In this document: positions 51,963 through 60,352 of the stretch, in pieces | Layout: each line of letters begins with the position of its first letter | Numbering within the stretch: position 1 is the first letter of the stretch | NCBI RefSeq assembly: GCF_019599275.1 | Contig: NZ_JAHZTD010000003.1 | Span: 434,001 to 498,000, forward strand | Reading direction: 5' to 3' | DNA length: 64,000 nt | DNA from: Hymenobacter sp. HSC-4F20 | Lineage (GTDB): Bacteria; Bacteroidota; Bacteroidia; Cytophagales; Hymenobacteraceae | The notes under the pieces: generated by a model | Databases searched by the model: none | The model's input: the letters and a program-made list of their open reading frames with translations, nothing else | What the model was told of the DNA's origin: nothing | Program-made: the position numbers and the translations under genes

Positions 51963-52256
51963 ATGAAAACGCTCAAGATATATGCGGCTATGCTTTCGGC
52001 CCTGTTCGTCATGGAAAGCACGGTAGTAGTTTCGGATGCGGCAGCACAAACTACGCCTAAGAAAACCTGGAGTAAAAAAGCAAAAGGAGCCGCCATTGGT
52101 GGCGGTGCCGGGGCTGTAACTGGGGCCGTAATTGGCGGTGGTAAAGGGGCCGTGCTAGGTGGCGTAGCGGGTGCTGCGGCCGGCGGTATCATTGGCCGGA
52201 AAAAAGACAAGAAAAAGGATCCGGTGCGCTACGAGCAGTATTCGCGCCGCGACTAA
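51963..52256 (+). CDS. Glycine-zipper (YMGG-like) small protein
   Basis: 97 residues with a signal peptide (about 1-29). The central part GAAIGGGAGAVTGAVIGGGKGAVLGGVAGAAAGGIIG is a classic glycine zipper of about 37 residues, flanked by basic segments (TPKKTWSKKAKG, RKKDKKKD). Such proteins insert in or associate with the outer membrane or peptidoglycan; exact role is unknown. Ends in a strong terminator shared with arsM. Confidence 0.88.
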   Translation: MKTLKIYAAMLSALFVMESTVVVSDAAAQTTPKKTWSKKAKGAAIGGGAGAVTGAVIGGGKGAVLGGVAGAAAGGIIGRKKDKKKDPVRYEQYSRRD

Positions 52257-52276
52257 ATACTTCCATTTAGCTGAAG

Positions 52277-52309
52277 AAAAGCCCCGAACCTTACGGTACG
52301 GGGCTTTTT
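52277..52309. terminator. Bidirectional terminator, glycine-zipper gene / arsM
   Basis: AAAAGCCCCG (52277-52286) pairs with CGGGGCTTTT (52299-52308), with A/T tracts on both sides, between convergent genes. Confidence 0.9.
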
Positions 52310-52334
52310 GTTTGTAGCAAGCAATAAGGTAGAC

Positions 52335-53387
52335 TCAGCAGCCGCAGCCTCCGGAAGCGTCGGCAGTGCTGGCCGATGCAGCCGGCGACGGGCCACAATT
52401 AAACAAGCCGAAATGCTGGCTTTGGTCGCCGAGGACGCGGAAATACGGGGCGTAGCGCGTTTGGCTGAGCATGGCTGCGGTATTGCCGCACACGAGCATG
52501 GGCCGGCCCGTTTCAAACCGATGGTGGTCGTCGAGCAGGAAAGCGTGGGGCTGGCCGGGCACGGTGCCCAGGTAGGTCGCTACCTGCCCGTGGTCTTCGC
52601 ACCGGTCTTCCAGTTCGGGGAGCTTAAAAGCCCGCACCGTAAGCGAGTAAAACCCAATGTTGCCCACTTTGGCCTCAATTTCCGGGTTGCCAATGGTAAG
52701 GCGTCGGCTGGCTGTAATCCGATGATCGGCTATGCCAATGCGTTGGAGCAGCCGGCGGAAATCCTCGGTGTAGAGGGCTCCGCTTAGGCACTCCCCGTAC
52801 AGCACGGGGTCCTGGCGCAACGCCTCCGGAATGCGACGGTCGGCAAAGACATCGGCAATGTGCAGCTCCCCTCCCGGCTTGAGCACCCGGAAGATTTCCC
52901 GGTAGGTAGCTTCTTTATCGGTGCTGAGGTTGATGACGCAGTTGCTCACCACCACGTCAATGCTATTATCGGCTAGGTCGGCCGTGCGCAAATCCTCAAT
53001 GTAGCCGTGGCGAAACTCTACGTTGGGTGTGGCATAGCCAAAGCGGTGTGTATGCGCCGCCACATGACGGCGGGCTACCGCGAGTTGTTCTTCCGTCATG
53101 TCTACCCCAATGACACGGCCCGACGCGCCAACTAGCTTGGAAAGCAGATAAGCGTCGCGGCCGCTACCCGAACCTAGGTCCAGCACTGTGCAGCCTTCCA
53201 CGGCGGGCGGCACGCTCACGCCACAGCCATAATATTTCTCCAGCACCTCGGGCTCCAGCTGGGCCAGAATCCGACGGTGCTCTACCGGAATAGCATCGGT
53301 ACAGCAGGCATTGGTTTGCAAGTCGTGCTGCGTTTGCAGCTGGCGGCCGTAGTAGTCTTGTACCTGCTGTTGGGTAAGTGCCTGCAT
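52335..53387 (-). CDS. arsM: Arsenite S-adenosylmethionine methyltransferase
   Basis: 350 residues from ATG 53387; the frame opens two codons earlier at a TTG. SAM site VLDLGSGSGRDAYLL. Arsenic-binding cysteines match the known set: Cys28-Cys29 (NACCTD), Cys55 (YYGCGVSVP), Cys150 (VVSNCVINLS) and Cys200 (LYGECLSGALY). It methylates As(III) to less toxic, partly volatile species. C-terminal tail ends GGCGC, another thiol pair that could pick up arsenite. No ars operon or ArsR gene is adjacent. Confidence 0.92.
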   Translation of the reverse strand: MQALTQQQVQDYYGRQLQTQHDLQTNACCTDAIPVEHRRILAQLEPEVLEKYYGCGVSVPPAVEGCTVLDLGSGSGRDAYLLSKLVGASGRVIGVDMTEEQLAVARRHVAAHTHRFGYATPNVEFRHGYIEDLRTADLADNSIDVVVSNCVINLSTDKEATYREIFRVLKPGGELHIADVFADRRIPEALRQDPVLYGECLSGALYTEDFRRLLQRIGIADHRITASRRLTIGNPEIEAKVGNIGFYSLTVRAFKLPELEDRCEDHGQVATYLGTVPGQPHAFLLDDHHRFETGRPMLVCGNTAAMLSQTRYAPYFRVLGDQSQHFGLFNCGPSPAASASTADASGGCGC

Positions 53388-53524
53388 ACACAAATGATTG
53401 GGGGCCTGCCGCCGGTAGGGCCTTGGCTGAGCCTGTGCTCATACGGACCGGCAAAGGGGGTAGTTTGTTTGAACGCTTGCCTACGCTAGCATGGCCGTGC
53501 AACCTAGCGGCCGCGGTAGCGAAT

Positions 53525-54466
53525 ATGGATACCATGTATCTATTTGTTTACTCTGACTTGCACGCTGAAGCCCAGGACCGGCTACGTGCCCATTTGCCTT
53601 CGGAGGTTACCGCCGTGTTTCGCACGGAGCTACCCCCTACCGACCAGCAGCCGGCCTTGGCTAACGCCACTTTACTGCTGGGAAATCCGCCTGCCGACTG
53701 GCTTACTACCCCGCCGCCTCAGCTGAAGTTCTGGCAAATTGATTCGGCTGGCATTGAGCGGTATCAGCGAGTGCCGGTAGTGTGCCCAGTAGCCAACATG
53801 GGCGACTTTTTTGCCTGGCCCTGCGCCGAAACCATGGTGGCCGGCTTGCTGGGTCTGTTGCGCTATGTACCGGAGCTGGCCGTGTTGCAGGCTGAAAAAC
53901 GGTGGGTAGGCGGGCCATTGCGCCCGAAGCTGGGCCTGCTGCGGGGGAAGCGCGTCATTATTCTGGGCAGCGGCGCTATTGGGCAAGCCGTAGCTCAGCA
54001 GCTTACGGGCTTTGGGTGCGCCGTGCAGTTTCTGGCCCGCACCGATCCACGGGCTCAGCTGCACTCCAAGGAGGAGCTACGGGCTGCCCTACCCCATACC
54101 GACATCGTAGTGAATTGCCTGCCGGGCAGTGCGGAAGGCTTTTTCTCTCAGGAGCTGATTGCGGCCATGCATTCCGGGGCTTTTTACGCCAGCGTCGGGC
54201 GCGGCAACACCACCGATGAGCCCGCCCTGATAGCCGCCCTGCAAGCAGGCAACCTGGCAGGCGCCGTGCTCGACGTAACGGCTCAGGAACCCTTGCCCAG
54301 TGAAAGTCCGCTCTGGAGCCTGCCACGCGTATTACTTACTCAGCACAGCGGGGGTGGCCAGCCCGGTGAGGATGAAGGCAAGGTAGATTTGTTTCTGCGC
54401 AACCTGCAGCACCTGCGCCAACAGGAGCCCCTGGAAAACCAAGTCGACTTGCCACGCGGCTACTAA
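53525..54466 (+). CDS. NAD-dependent D-2-hydroxyacid dehydrogenase family protein
   Basis: 313 residues from ATG 53525; ATG 53534 is a close alternative. The upstream open frame from 53378 overlaps the arsM start and is dismissed. Rossmann motif VIILGSGAIGQAVAQQL, followed by the FARTD-type second loop, NCLPGS, catalytic Arg in ASVGRGNTTDE, Glu in DVTAQEPLP and His in LLTQHSGG. The substrate is open (glyoxylate, phosphoglycerate or similar). Divergent from arsM with about 140 bp between starts. Confidence 0.88.
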   Translation: MDTMYLFVYSDLHAEAQDRLRAHLPSEVTAVFRTELPPTDQQPALANATLLLGNPPADWLTTPPPQLKFWQIDSAGIERYQRVPVVCPVANMGDFFAWPCAETMVAGLLGLLRYVPELAVLQAEKRWVGGPLRPKLGLLRGKRVIILGSGAIGQAVAQQLTGFGCAVQFLARTDPRAQLHSKEELRAALPHTDIVVNCLPGSAEGFFSQELIAAMHSGAFYASVGRGNTTDEPALIAALQAGNLAGAVLDVTAQEPLPSESPLWSLPRVLLTQHSGGGQPGEDEGKVDLFLRNLQHLRQQEPLENQVDLPRGY

Positions 54467-54519
54467 GCCCGGAAGCTAAATTAAACGCTGCTTTTCTAAG
54501 ACGGAATCAGCCGCTCGGG

Positions 54520-55701
54520 CTACTCCATCTGCTTCAGCAGGCGCTGATGCACTAGCTGCTCCCCGGTTTCTACTTCTACTAAGTAAACCCCGGCGGGCCA
54601 GCCGGCCGTGTTCAGCTGTACGCTGGTTGCGCCGGTTACCTGGGGCTGGATGGCTACTTGCCGACCGGTAGTGTCATATACCCGCACACTGCCAGGCCGA
54701 ATCGGTTGGGCGCTTTGCACCTGCACCCAGCGGGTAGCCGGGTTGGGCACCAGGCGCAACCCCACAGCAGTAGCAGCCGTGCGGGTAGGTAGCGGCGTAA
54801 GCTGATTGAGCCGGTAGGGCCGCAGAAACCGCCATATTTCCCGGCTAGCATGAATGTCACGATTTGTGACGCCGATATCTACCGGGGCCCCAGGCCAGGT
54901 GTGCCCACCCCCAATGATGCGGTAATGCTCTACCACGCTTCCTGGTTGGCTCCCGCTGTACACCTGCCGCTCGGCCGTGCTGCCATCGGTGGCGGTAAGG
55001 TCGGGCACTTGCGTGAGGGTAGGTGTAGGATTGCAGCCATTGCGTTGTACCCAGGCGGCTACCAGCGTAGGAATGGGTACGAAAAGAATATTGCCAGTAT
55101 AAGGCACCGTGTTGTCGGCAGTACCATGGATTTCAAGCACCGGCACGGGGCGAGTAGCGTTACAAACGGCCAAGCGGCTCGTAGTCATGCTGCCGGCCAC
55201 CGAGGCAATGGCCGCCACCCGGTTACTAAGCTGGCACGCCAACTCGTAGCTCATAAAGCCGCCGTTGCTCATGCCGGTGCTGTACACCCGGTTCGCATCA
55301 ATGCGGTAGCGCAGCCGCAGCGAGTCGATAAGGGCAGAGAGAAAGGCTACATCGTCGGGGCCGCCGGTGCCGGGCGGCGTGAAGGTGTTCCAGTACCGGT
55401 TGCCAGCAGGGTCGAGGGTGCCGTTAGGATGCACCACCAAGAAGTTGGCCGTGTCGGCAATGGCCCGAAAGTCGCCGTAGAGTTCCTGCTCCTCCTTATT
55501 GGAACCGTAGCCATGCAGGTTGAACAAAAGCGGCACGGTAGCAGTGCTGCTAGCATATGCCTGGGGCACGTACAGGCGGTAGTCGCGCACGACCCCTCCG
55601 AACCGGATGGTGCCGCTCACGGTAGTTTGGGCGCGCAAAGTCATTGGCAGCAAAACCACCAGAGCCAGCACCAAGCGTAGCGAGTGTAACATAAGCCGCA
55701 C
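54520..55701 (-). CDS. PHB-depolymerase-type (CE1-like) esterase with T9SS domain
   Basis: 393 residues; the first ATG (55701) and the fourth-codon ATG (55692) are both possible. Signal peptide to about residue 24. Alpha/beta-hydrolase of the polyhydroxybutyrate depolymerase/feruloyl esterase type: oxyanion region LLFNLHGYGSN, nucleophile Ser in GMSNGGFMSYELAC, Asp in HGTADNTVPY and His in GGGHTWPG. C-terminal 80 residues (LRLVPNPATRWVQVQ to LKQME) are a type IX secretion sorting domain, so it acts outside the cell. Real substrate may be ester groups on plant polymers rather than PHB. Confidence 0.88.
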   Translation of the reverse strand: MRLMLHSLRLVLALVVLLPMTLRAQTTVSGTIRFGGVVRDYRLYVPQAYASSTATVPLLFNLHGYGSNKEEQELYGDFRAIADTANFLVVHPNGTLDPAGNRYWNTFTPPGTGGPDDVAFLSALIDSLRLRYRIDANRVYSTGMSNGGFMSYELACQLSNRVAAIASVAGSMTTSRLAVCNATRPVPVLEIHGTADNTVPYTGNILFVPIPTLVAAWVQRNGCNPTPTLTQVPDLTATDGSTAERQVYSGSQPGSVVEHYRIIGGGHTWPGAPVDIGVTNRDIHASREIWRFLRPYRLNQLTPLPTRTAATAVGLRLVPNPATRWVQVQSAQPIRPGSVRVYDTTGRQVAIQPQVTGATSVQLNTAGWPAGVYLVEVETGEQLVHQRLLKQME

Positions 55702-55883
55702 GTAAAAGAGTGGAAGAAACTACCTACTACCCGTGCTACGACCAAAAGCCTGGGTTGGGTTGCTAGCGTCGACCTCTGATTGGCGGCTCTTTAGCTTCAT
55801 AGAAGCTTTTATTCTGCTCCTCAGAATGCAACCATTTCACTGGTGGGTGCACTCTGGCCATTATCTACTTCTTTATTCCTGCT

Positions 55884-56399
55884 ATGCGTCAGTTGTATTC
55901 TCTCTTAGTAGGCGGCACGCTGCTGCTGAGTCTCACCGCCTGTCCCATGGTGGAGCCTTTTGAACGGGTGCCGCTACCCTCTTACAAGCCCCTGCTGATG
56001 GCCCGGACGCAGCTAGAGCAAGCCGTGGCTGTGCTACCGCCGCAGGAGATGCACAACACCGGCAAAATCTACCTGCGCGACCCGTACATCCTTATCAATG
56101 AGCGGTATCAGGGCGTACACATCATCAATAACCAGGACCCCACCCACCCGCAGCCGGTAGCCTTTCTGCGCATTCCTGGCAACGTAGACGTGGCAATGAA
56201 GGGGAGCCTGCTTTATGCCGACAGCGGCCCCGACCTGCTCACCTTCGACCTTTCGAACGTGCAGGCTGCCCGCCTGCTCCACCGCGTGCGCGAGGCCGTG
56301 CCCGAGCTGCCTATGCCCGAAACGGCTGAGGTTCCCGCAGAATACCAGGAACAGAACCGCCCCGCCGATGCGGTGGTGGTAGGCTGGCAGAAGCTATAA
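55884..56399 (+). CDS. LVIVD-repeat lipoprotein, first gene of the operon
   Basis: 171 residues, lipobox LTAC (Cys20). Contains beta-propeller-type repeats of the LVIVD kind: YILINERYQGVHIINNQDPTHPQPVAFLRIPG and LLYADSGPDLLTFDLSN. Shorter than the next gene, so it carries only two to three blades and would need a partner to close a propeller. It is the first of three closely spaced genes (19 bp and then a 1-bp overlap). Function is unknown; surface binding is plausible. Confidence 0.8.
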   Translation: MRQLYSLLVGGTLLLSLTACPMVEPFERVPLPSYKPLLMARTQLEQAVAVLPPQEMHNTGKIYLRDPYILINERYQGVHIINNQDPTHPQPVAFLRIPGNVDVAMKGSLLYADSGPDLLTFDLSNVQAARLLHRVREAVPELPMPETAEVPAEYQEQNRPADAVVVGWQKL

Positions 56400-56418
56400 T
56401 CCTATTTTTCTCTTTTGT

Positions 56419-57192
56419 ATGCGTCTACTCTCTACTCTTTTGATTGCTACCCTGGCCGGCGGCCTTGGCTGGGCCGTAAGCGGCTGCTCAACCCAGAGCG
56501 ACGCCAGCCCCGCCAGCGCCGACCTGGCCCCCGGCAGCGACGGGAAAGGCGGTTCGCTGGCCCGCTTTACTGTGCTCAATAACACCCTCTATGTCGTCGA
56601 CAACCAGAGCCTGCGCCTCTTCGACCTGACGACGCCTACCGCCCCGGCCCGGAGCACGGTAGTGCCCCTGGGCTTTGGCATTGAAACCATCTATCCACGC
56701 GCGCCCTACCTGTTTTTGGGCACCCAACGGGGCATGTATATCTTCGATGCCAGCCAGCCCGCCCAGCCCCAGCAGCTGGCGTTTTATGAGCACGTCATCA
56801 GCTGCGACCCGGTGGTGGTAGACGACAAGTACGCCTATGTAACCTTGCGCGACGGCCGCAGCTGCGGGGGTGGCCCCAACCAGCTCCAGGTTATCGACCT
56901 GACCAACCTGCGGGCTCCTCGCCTGGCTCAGTCGTACCCCATGACGCATCCACTGGGCCTGGGGGTAGACAGCGCGCTGCTGTTCGTGTGCGACAAAGAC
57001 GAGCTGAAAGTGTTCAGTACCCGCACGGCACCGGCGCTACCAGCCCCGCAAACGTTCAGTGTCAGCGTATCCGACGTGATTCCGCACCGCGGACAGCTGC
57101 TGGCCATCGGGCCCAAGGGGCTGTACCAGTACCGCTACAGCGGCAACACCCTCACGCCCCTCAGCCACCTGCCCATTACCCCCACCAACTAA
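56419..57192 (+). CDS. LVIVD-repeat lipoprotein, second gene of the operon
   Basis: 257 residues, lipobox VSGC (Cys23), then a Ser/Pro/Asp-rich linker. LVIVD-type blades: TLYVVDNQSLRLFDLTTPTAPA, YLFLGTQRGMYIFDASQPAQPQQL, QLQVIDLTNLRAPRLAQSY and LLFVCDKDELKVFST. Paralogous in design to the preceding protein. The stop TAA shares its last A with the next gene's ATG, so the third gene is co-translated. Confidence 0.85.
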   Translation: MRLLSTLLIATLAGGLGWAVSGCSTQSDASPASADLAPGSDGKGGSLARFTVLNNTLYVVDNQSLRLFDLTTPTAPARSTVVPLGFGIETIYPRAPYLFLGTQRGMYIFDASQPAQPQQLAFYEHVISCDPVVVDDKYAYVTLRDGRSCGGGPNQLQVIDLTNLRAPRLAQSYPMTHPLGLGVDSALLFVCDKDELKVFSTRTAPALPAPQTFSVSVSDVIPHRGQLLAIGPKGLYQYRYSGNTLTPLSHLPITPTN

Positions 57193-57869
57193 TGCGCGGC
57201 TTTCTTACCTGGGGAGTACTGAGTGGAGGGTTGCTGAGTTTGAACGCCGCGGCCGTGGCGCAGTCGGTGGCTACGGGGCAGCCGGTGCGGCTGCACAACG
57301 TAAAGCTGGGCCTGATGCCCGTGCTAGCAGGGGGCTTTCATGTCAGCGGGGAAAAAATGTGGGGGCCTTCCTCCCGCAACGCCTGGGTGATTACGCCTCA
57401 GCTTTACTACGGCCCCGTTTCCGACTTTACCTCCGACCTGAGCGAGGGCAAAAATGACCGGGTGCGTGGCTTTGGCCTGGAGGCGCAGCACCGCATCTAC
57501 CTGGGCGAGCAAACTACCGGGGCCGAAGGCTTCTACCTGGCTTACGGACCCAGCTACCAACATTTTCGTATGGCGTTTCAGAGCCGCAGCTGGGCACCCG
57601 AGCTAGGAAGCAACGGCCTCACCTACTACGAGTATCGCTTGCGCCCCCAAACTGAAACAATTAATCGGTATGGGGTATGCGCTGTGGTAGGTACGCAGGC
57701 GTTTTTACCCCGAACTCCCATCTTTATTGATGCCTTCATTGGGATTGGACTACGGAAAGCGTCTTCTCGTTCTACCGTAAGCGGAAACCAGTACGCGAGC
57801 GGCATGAGCGACTATGGCTCCGAGGGAAGCTATTTTCCGGTAGGTCTTCGGATTGGTGCCGCCTGGTAA
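57192..57869 (+). CDS. Probable outer-membrane beta-barrel protein, third gene of the operon
   Basis: 225 residues with a signal peptide (about 1-24). The mature protein has alternating amphipathic strands with aromatic girdles (LGLMPVLAGGFHVSGEKMW, AWVITPQLYYGPVSDF, GFGLEAQHRIYLG, FYLAYGPSYQHFRMAF, GTQAFLPRTPIFIDAFIGIGLRKA) and ends in SYFPVGLRIGAAW, an aromatic end typical of an outer-membrane protein. Resembles small eight-stranded barrels such as those of DUF3575. Start fixed by the TAATG overlap with the previous stop. Confidence 0.75.
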   Translation: MRGFLTWGVLSGGLLSLNAAAVAQSVATGQPVRLHNVKLGLMPVLAGGFHVSGEKMWGPSSRNAWVITPQLYYGPVSDFTSDLSEGKNDRVRGFGLEAQHRIYLGEQTTGAEGFYLAYGPSYQHFRMAFQSRSWAPELGSNGLTYYEYRLRPQTETINRYGVCAVVGTQAFLPRTPIFIDAFIGIGLRKASSRSTVSGNQYASGMSDYGSEGSYFPVGLRIGAAW

Positions 57870-58008
57870 CCCCCACGCGGCGCAGACCATCGGCCCAGCC
57901 CCGCAGGAAACGGCCCGCACCGCTTTACCGTAACGGCAGGAACGATAGCGCCATCGTCGGTAGCCGGCCGAGCTGCGGGTTGTCGTATCTGACCTTGCTT
58001 TACTACCC

Positions 58009-58578
58009 ATGAGCACCAGCCGCACATATTCTGCCACTACCGAAAACGCCCTGTGGCAACAAGTAGCCGCCGACCTGGCCCAGGAAGAGAACCTGTATGA
58101 GTACCGCGCCGAGCTGCGGCAGGGCGGCTACTCAATTCAGTTTGAACTGGATATTGACCTGGGCGGTGGGTTTGAGGGCGGCTACGAGCTAACCACGTTC
58201 AGGGCCGCCGTGTCCAACCACCCGGGCTTCCATTTCGCGCTGCACGAGCAGGATTGGGTGCATGAGGTAGGCAAGCTCCTGGGCCTGACGGATGTGGAAC
58301 TGGGCGACCCTGAGCTGGATGCGGCCTTCATCATTACCACCAACGACGCGGGGGTGCTACGCACCTTGCTAACGGAGCCAAGCGTCCGTGCTACCCTGCT
58401 CAAGTACCAGGAGCTACGCCTGAGTCTGGCCCCAACTTCGCACGAGCCCGGCGCGGAGGTTATGCTTGTTTTCACCAAGGAAGAAGGCATCACCGATCCG
58501 GCCCAGCTGCAGGAAATTTATCATATGCTGTACGTGCTGTTGCAGCACCTGGCTCCCCAAGCTGCACTGGTGGGGTAG
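58009..58578 (+). CDS. Soluble protein of unknown function
   Basis: 189 residues, no signal or membrane segment, acidic overall. Predicted mix of helices and strands: ALWQQVAADLAQEENLYEYRAELR, GGYELTTFRAAVSNHPGFHFALHEQDWVHEVGKLLGL, AFIITTNDAGVLRTLLTEPSVRATLLKYQELRL. I recognise no family with confidence. About 140 bp after the beta-barrel gene; followed by a very long palindrome. Confidence 0.7.
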   Translation: MSTSRTYSATTENALWQQVAADLAQEENLYEYRAELRQGGYSIQFELDIDLGGGFEGGYELTTFRAAVSNHPGFHFALHEQDWVHEVGKLLGLTDVELGDPELDAAFIITTNDAGVLRTLLTEPSVRATLLKYQELRLSLAPTSHEPGAEVMLVFTKEEGITDPAQLQEIYHMLYVLLQHLAPQAALVG

Positions 58579-58600
58579 CCTCTTAACTGCGCAGCAAGGC

Positions 58601-58648
58601 TTGGGGGCAGGCTGGGGGTAGCACGTGCTACCCCCAGCCTGCCCCCAA
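58601..58648. terminator. 48-bp perfect palindrome
   Basis: 24-bp arms (58601-58624 and 58625-58648) that abut without a loop. GC-rich ends with CTACCCCC/GGGGGTAG cores. It lies between a plus-strand gene (58578) and the minus-strand small gene (58669), so it may end both transcripts. Confidence 0.7.
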
Positions 58649-58668
58649 ACCTTTACCAGGTGCTCTGG

Positions 58669-58809
58669 CTAGTGCCCCGGAATAATATCCGTCAGCCGCA
58701 TCATCCAGCCTACCAGATACACTCCAATAATCACCAGTACATAGGCCCACCAGGGCATGTGGGTAAGGCGGTAGCCTAAGCCCATGTACCTTCTTGGTCT
58801 CGTTTCCAT
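58669..58809 (-). CDS. 46-residue single-span membrane protein
   Basis: Reading frame METRPRRYMGLGYRLTHMPW continuing to a hydrophobic helix (WWAYVLVIIGVYLVGWMM) and ending LTDIIPGH. Positive N-terminus before one transmembrane helix gives a C-out topology. Starts at ATG 58809. Codon use follows the genome and no other frame competes. Function is unknown. Confidence 0.6.
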   Translation of the reverse strand: METRPRRYMGLGYRLTHMPWWAYVLVIIGVYLVGWMMRLTDIIPGH

Positions 58810-58996
58810 ATGGCCGTGTCGGTTAGGTGAGTGTGTTCTCTTAAGGTACCTTTTTAAGGGCAGAAATCATAGCTACTCGCCACTTATTATCTGATATTAT
58901 CGTCTGGTTTTCAAGCTATTGTAGCTAACGTCCGTATTCTCCTGCTTTCTCTGTCAGGTATGGATTAGTAGTATTGCAGGATGATATAATTCTGGA
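58810..58996. other. AT-rich intergenic stretch
   Basis: About 190 bp, AT-rich, likely promoter region for the divergent small membrane protein and HPP genes. I see no exact TAnnTTTG box. Confidence 0.35.
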
Positions 58997-59581
58997 ATGC
59001 GAGAGAAGCTACGACAGCGCATGCGCCGGGCGCGCTACATTTTTTATCAGGAAACCCTTTTCGATTATCGGGAACACCTCTGGACTTTTCTGGGCTCGTT
59101 TGTGGGCATTGGCTTGCTTGGCTGGCTGAACAGCCAGTTCCTGTCGCCCCACGACAACCTGTTTCTGATTGCCTCCTTCGGGGCGTCGTCCGTCCTGATT
59201 TATGGCATTATCAATAGCCCCCTGGCCCAGCCCCGCAACCTGCTAGGCGGGCACCTGGTTAGTGCCGTGGTGGGGGTTACGGTGCAGCAGGTGCTACCGC
59301 ACCCCATGTGGCTGGCGGCGGCCCTGGCCGTTTCGCTCTCTATTGTGCTGATGCAGATAACCCGCACGCTGCACCCACCCGGCGGAGCGACGGCCCTGAT
59401 GGCGGTAATCGGCTCCGAAAAGCTAAAGGCAATGGGCTACCTCTACGTGCTCTGCCCCGTGTTTTCGGGGGTGCTGATCTTATTCCTGGTAGCCATCGTG
59501 TTCAACAATGCCACTTCGCACCGCAGCTACCCGGCCAACAAAAGCTGGTTTAAATTCTGGCAGCGCCGGTATCCGCACTAG
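58997..59581 (+). CDS. HPP family integral membrane protein
   Basis: 194 residues with four transmembrane helices. The family signature motifs are present: LAQPRNLLGGHL and the eponymous LHPPGGATALMAV. HPP proteins are linked in other organisms with nitrite transport in chloroplasts and cyanobacteria, but many bacterial members have no tested function. Lacks the C-terminal CBS domains seen in longer versions. Confidence 0.92.
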   Translation: MREKLRQRMRRARYIFYQETLFDYREHLWTFLGSFVGIGLLGWLNSQFLSPHDNLFLIASFGASSVLIYGIINSPLAQPRNLLGGHLVSAVVGVTVQQVLPHPMWLAAALAVSLSIVLMQITRTLHPPGGATALMAVIGSEKLKAMGYLYVLCPVFSGVLILFLVAIVFNNATSHRSYPANKSWFKFWQRRYPH

Positions 59582-59590
59582 CGCAGGACG

Positions 59591-60349
59591 CTACAAGCCG
59601 GCCAATGCCAGCATCTGGCGGGCGTTGCCAATGGCCGAGGCGTCGATGTCGTTATTGAAGTAGAGGTAGGCTTCCCGGACGTGGCTGGCCGCCTCAATAT
59701 CGTGCAGCACCCGCCGCAGAAACTCTTCCGGGTAGGGCGACTTGTACAGCTCCGGCACCCCGTGAAAGCGGTAGTAGACCAGCCCCGAGTTAGTCACTAC
59801 CTCATCGGGTAGGGCCGGGTGGCTCTGGCCTACAAAGGCGATGCGGCGCCGGGCCAGCTCCTGATACACGTGGCCCAGCCACCAGCTCGGATGCCGGAAC
59901 TCCACCACGTTCTGAAAGGCCGGGTCCAGGCTTTCCGTAATGCGGACCAGGCGTTCTTCGGTATAATTCATCCGGGGTGGAAGCTGAAACAGCACGGGCC
60001 CCAGCTTTTCGCGCAGGCCTTCCTGCACCGTTCCGTAGAAATCGGCGAGCAGCTGGGTGCAGTCGTGAAACTGCTTGTAGTGCGTGATAAGCCGCGGCGC
60101 CTTTACCGAGAAGCGAAAGTCCTCGGGGCTCTGCTGGTACCAGCTTTCCAGGGCCGAAAGCTGCGGGAAACGGTAAAACGTGACGTTTAGCTCCAGGGTC
60201 CGGAAGTGCTGATGGTAAAACTCAAACCACCGGCGTTGGGGTAGCTTTTCGGGGTAGAAAGTGCCTTTCCAGTGCTTGTAGTGGAAGCCAGAGCAGCCAA
60301 TATGGTAGGCCGTTGCCGATGGCTGATCCGCTGGTGCGTGCAGGTCCAT
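59591..60349 (-). CDS. DUF72 family protein (first copy)
   Basis: 252 residues, soluble TIM-barrel-like fold. DUF72 signatures: HIGCSGFHYKHWKGTFYPEKLP, TLELNVTFYRFP, FSVKAPRLITHY, GPVLFQLPPRM, VVEFRHPSWW, YYRFHGVPELYKSPY and EAYLYFNN. The function of DUF72 is not established; fold resemblance to endonuclease IV-like barrels has been noted. Paralogue of 61771-62526. Ends 9 bp from the convergent HPP gene and begins 3 bp after the DUF2243 gene's stop codon. Confidence 0.92.
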   Translation of the reverse strand: MDLHAPADQPSATAYHIGCSGFHYKHWKGTFYPEKLPQRRWFEFYHQHFRTLELNVTFYRFPQLSALESWYQQSPEDFRFSVKAPRLITHYKQFHDCTQLLADFYGTVQEGLREKLGPVLFQLPPRMNYTEERLVRITESLDPAFQNVVEFRHPSWWLGHVYQELARRRIAFVGQSHPALPDEVVTNSGLVYYRFHGVPELYKSPYPEEFLRRVLHDIEAASHVREAYLYFNNDIDASAIGNARQMLALAGL

Positions 60350-60352
60350 AGG

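Noticed and set aside
57048..57060. GCAAACGTTC sequence resembling the operator half
   Set aside because: Inside a lipoprotein gene and only a half-site; chance match.
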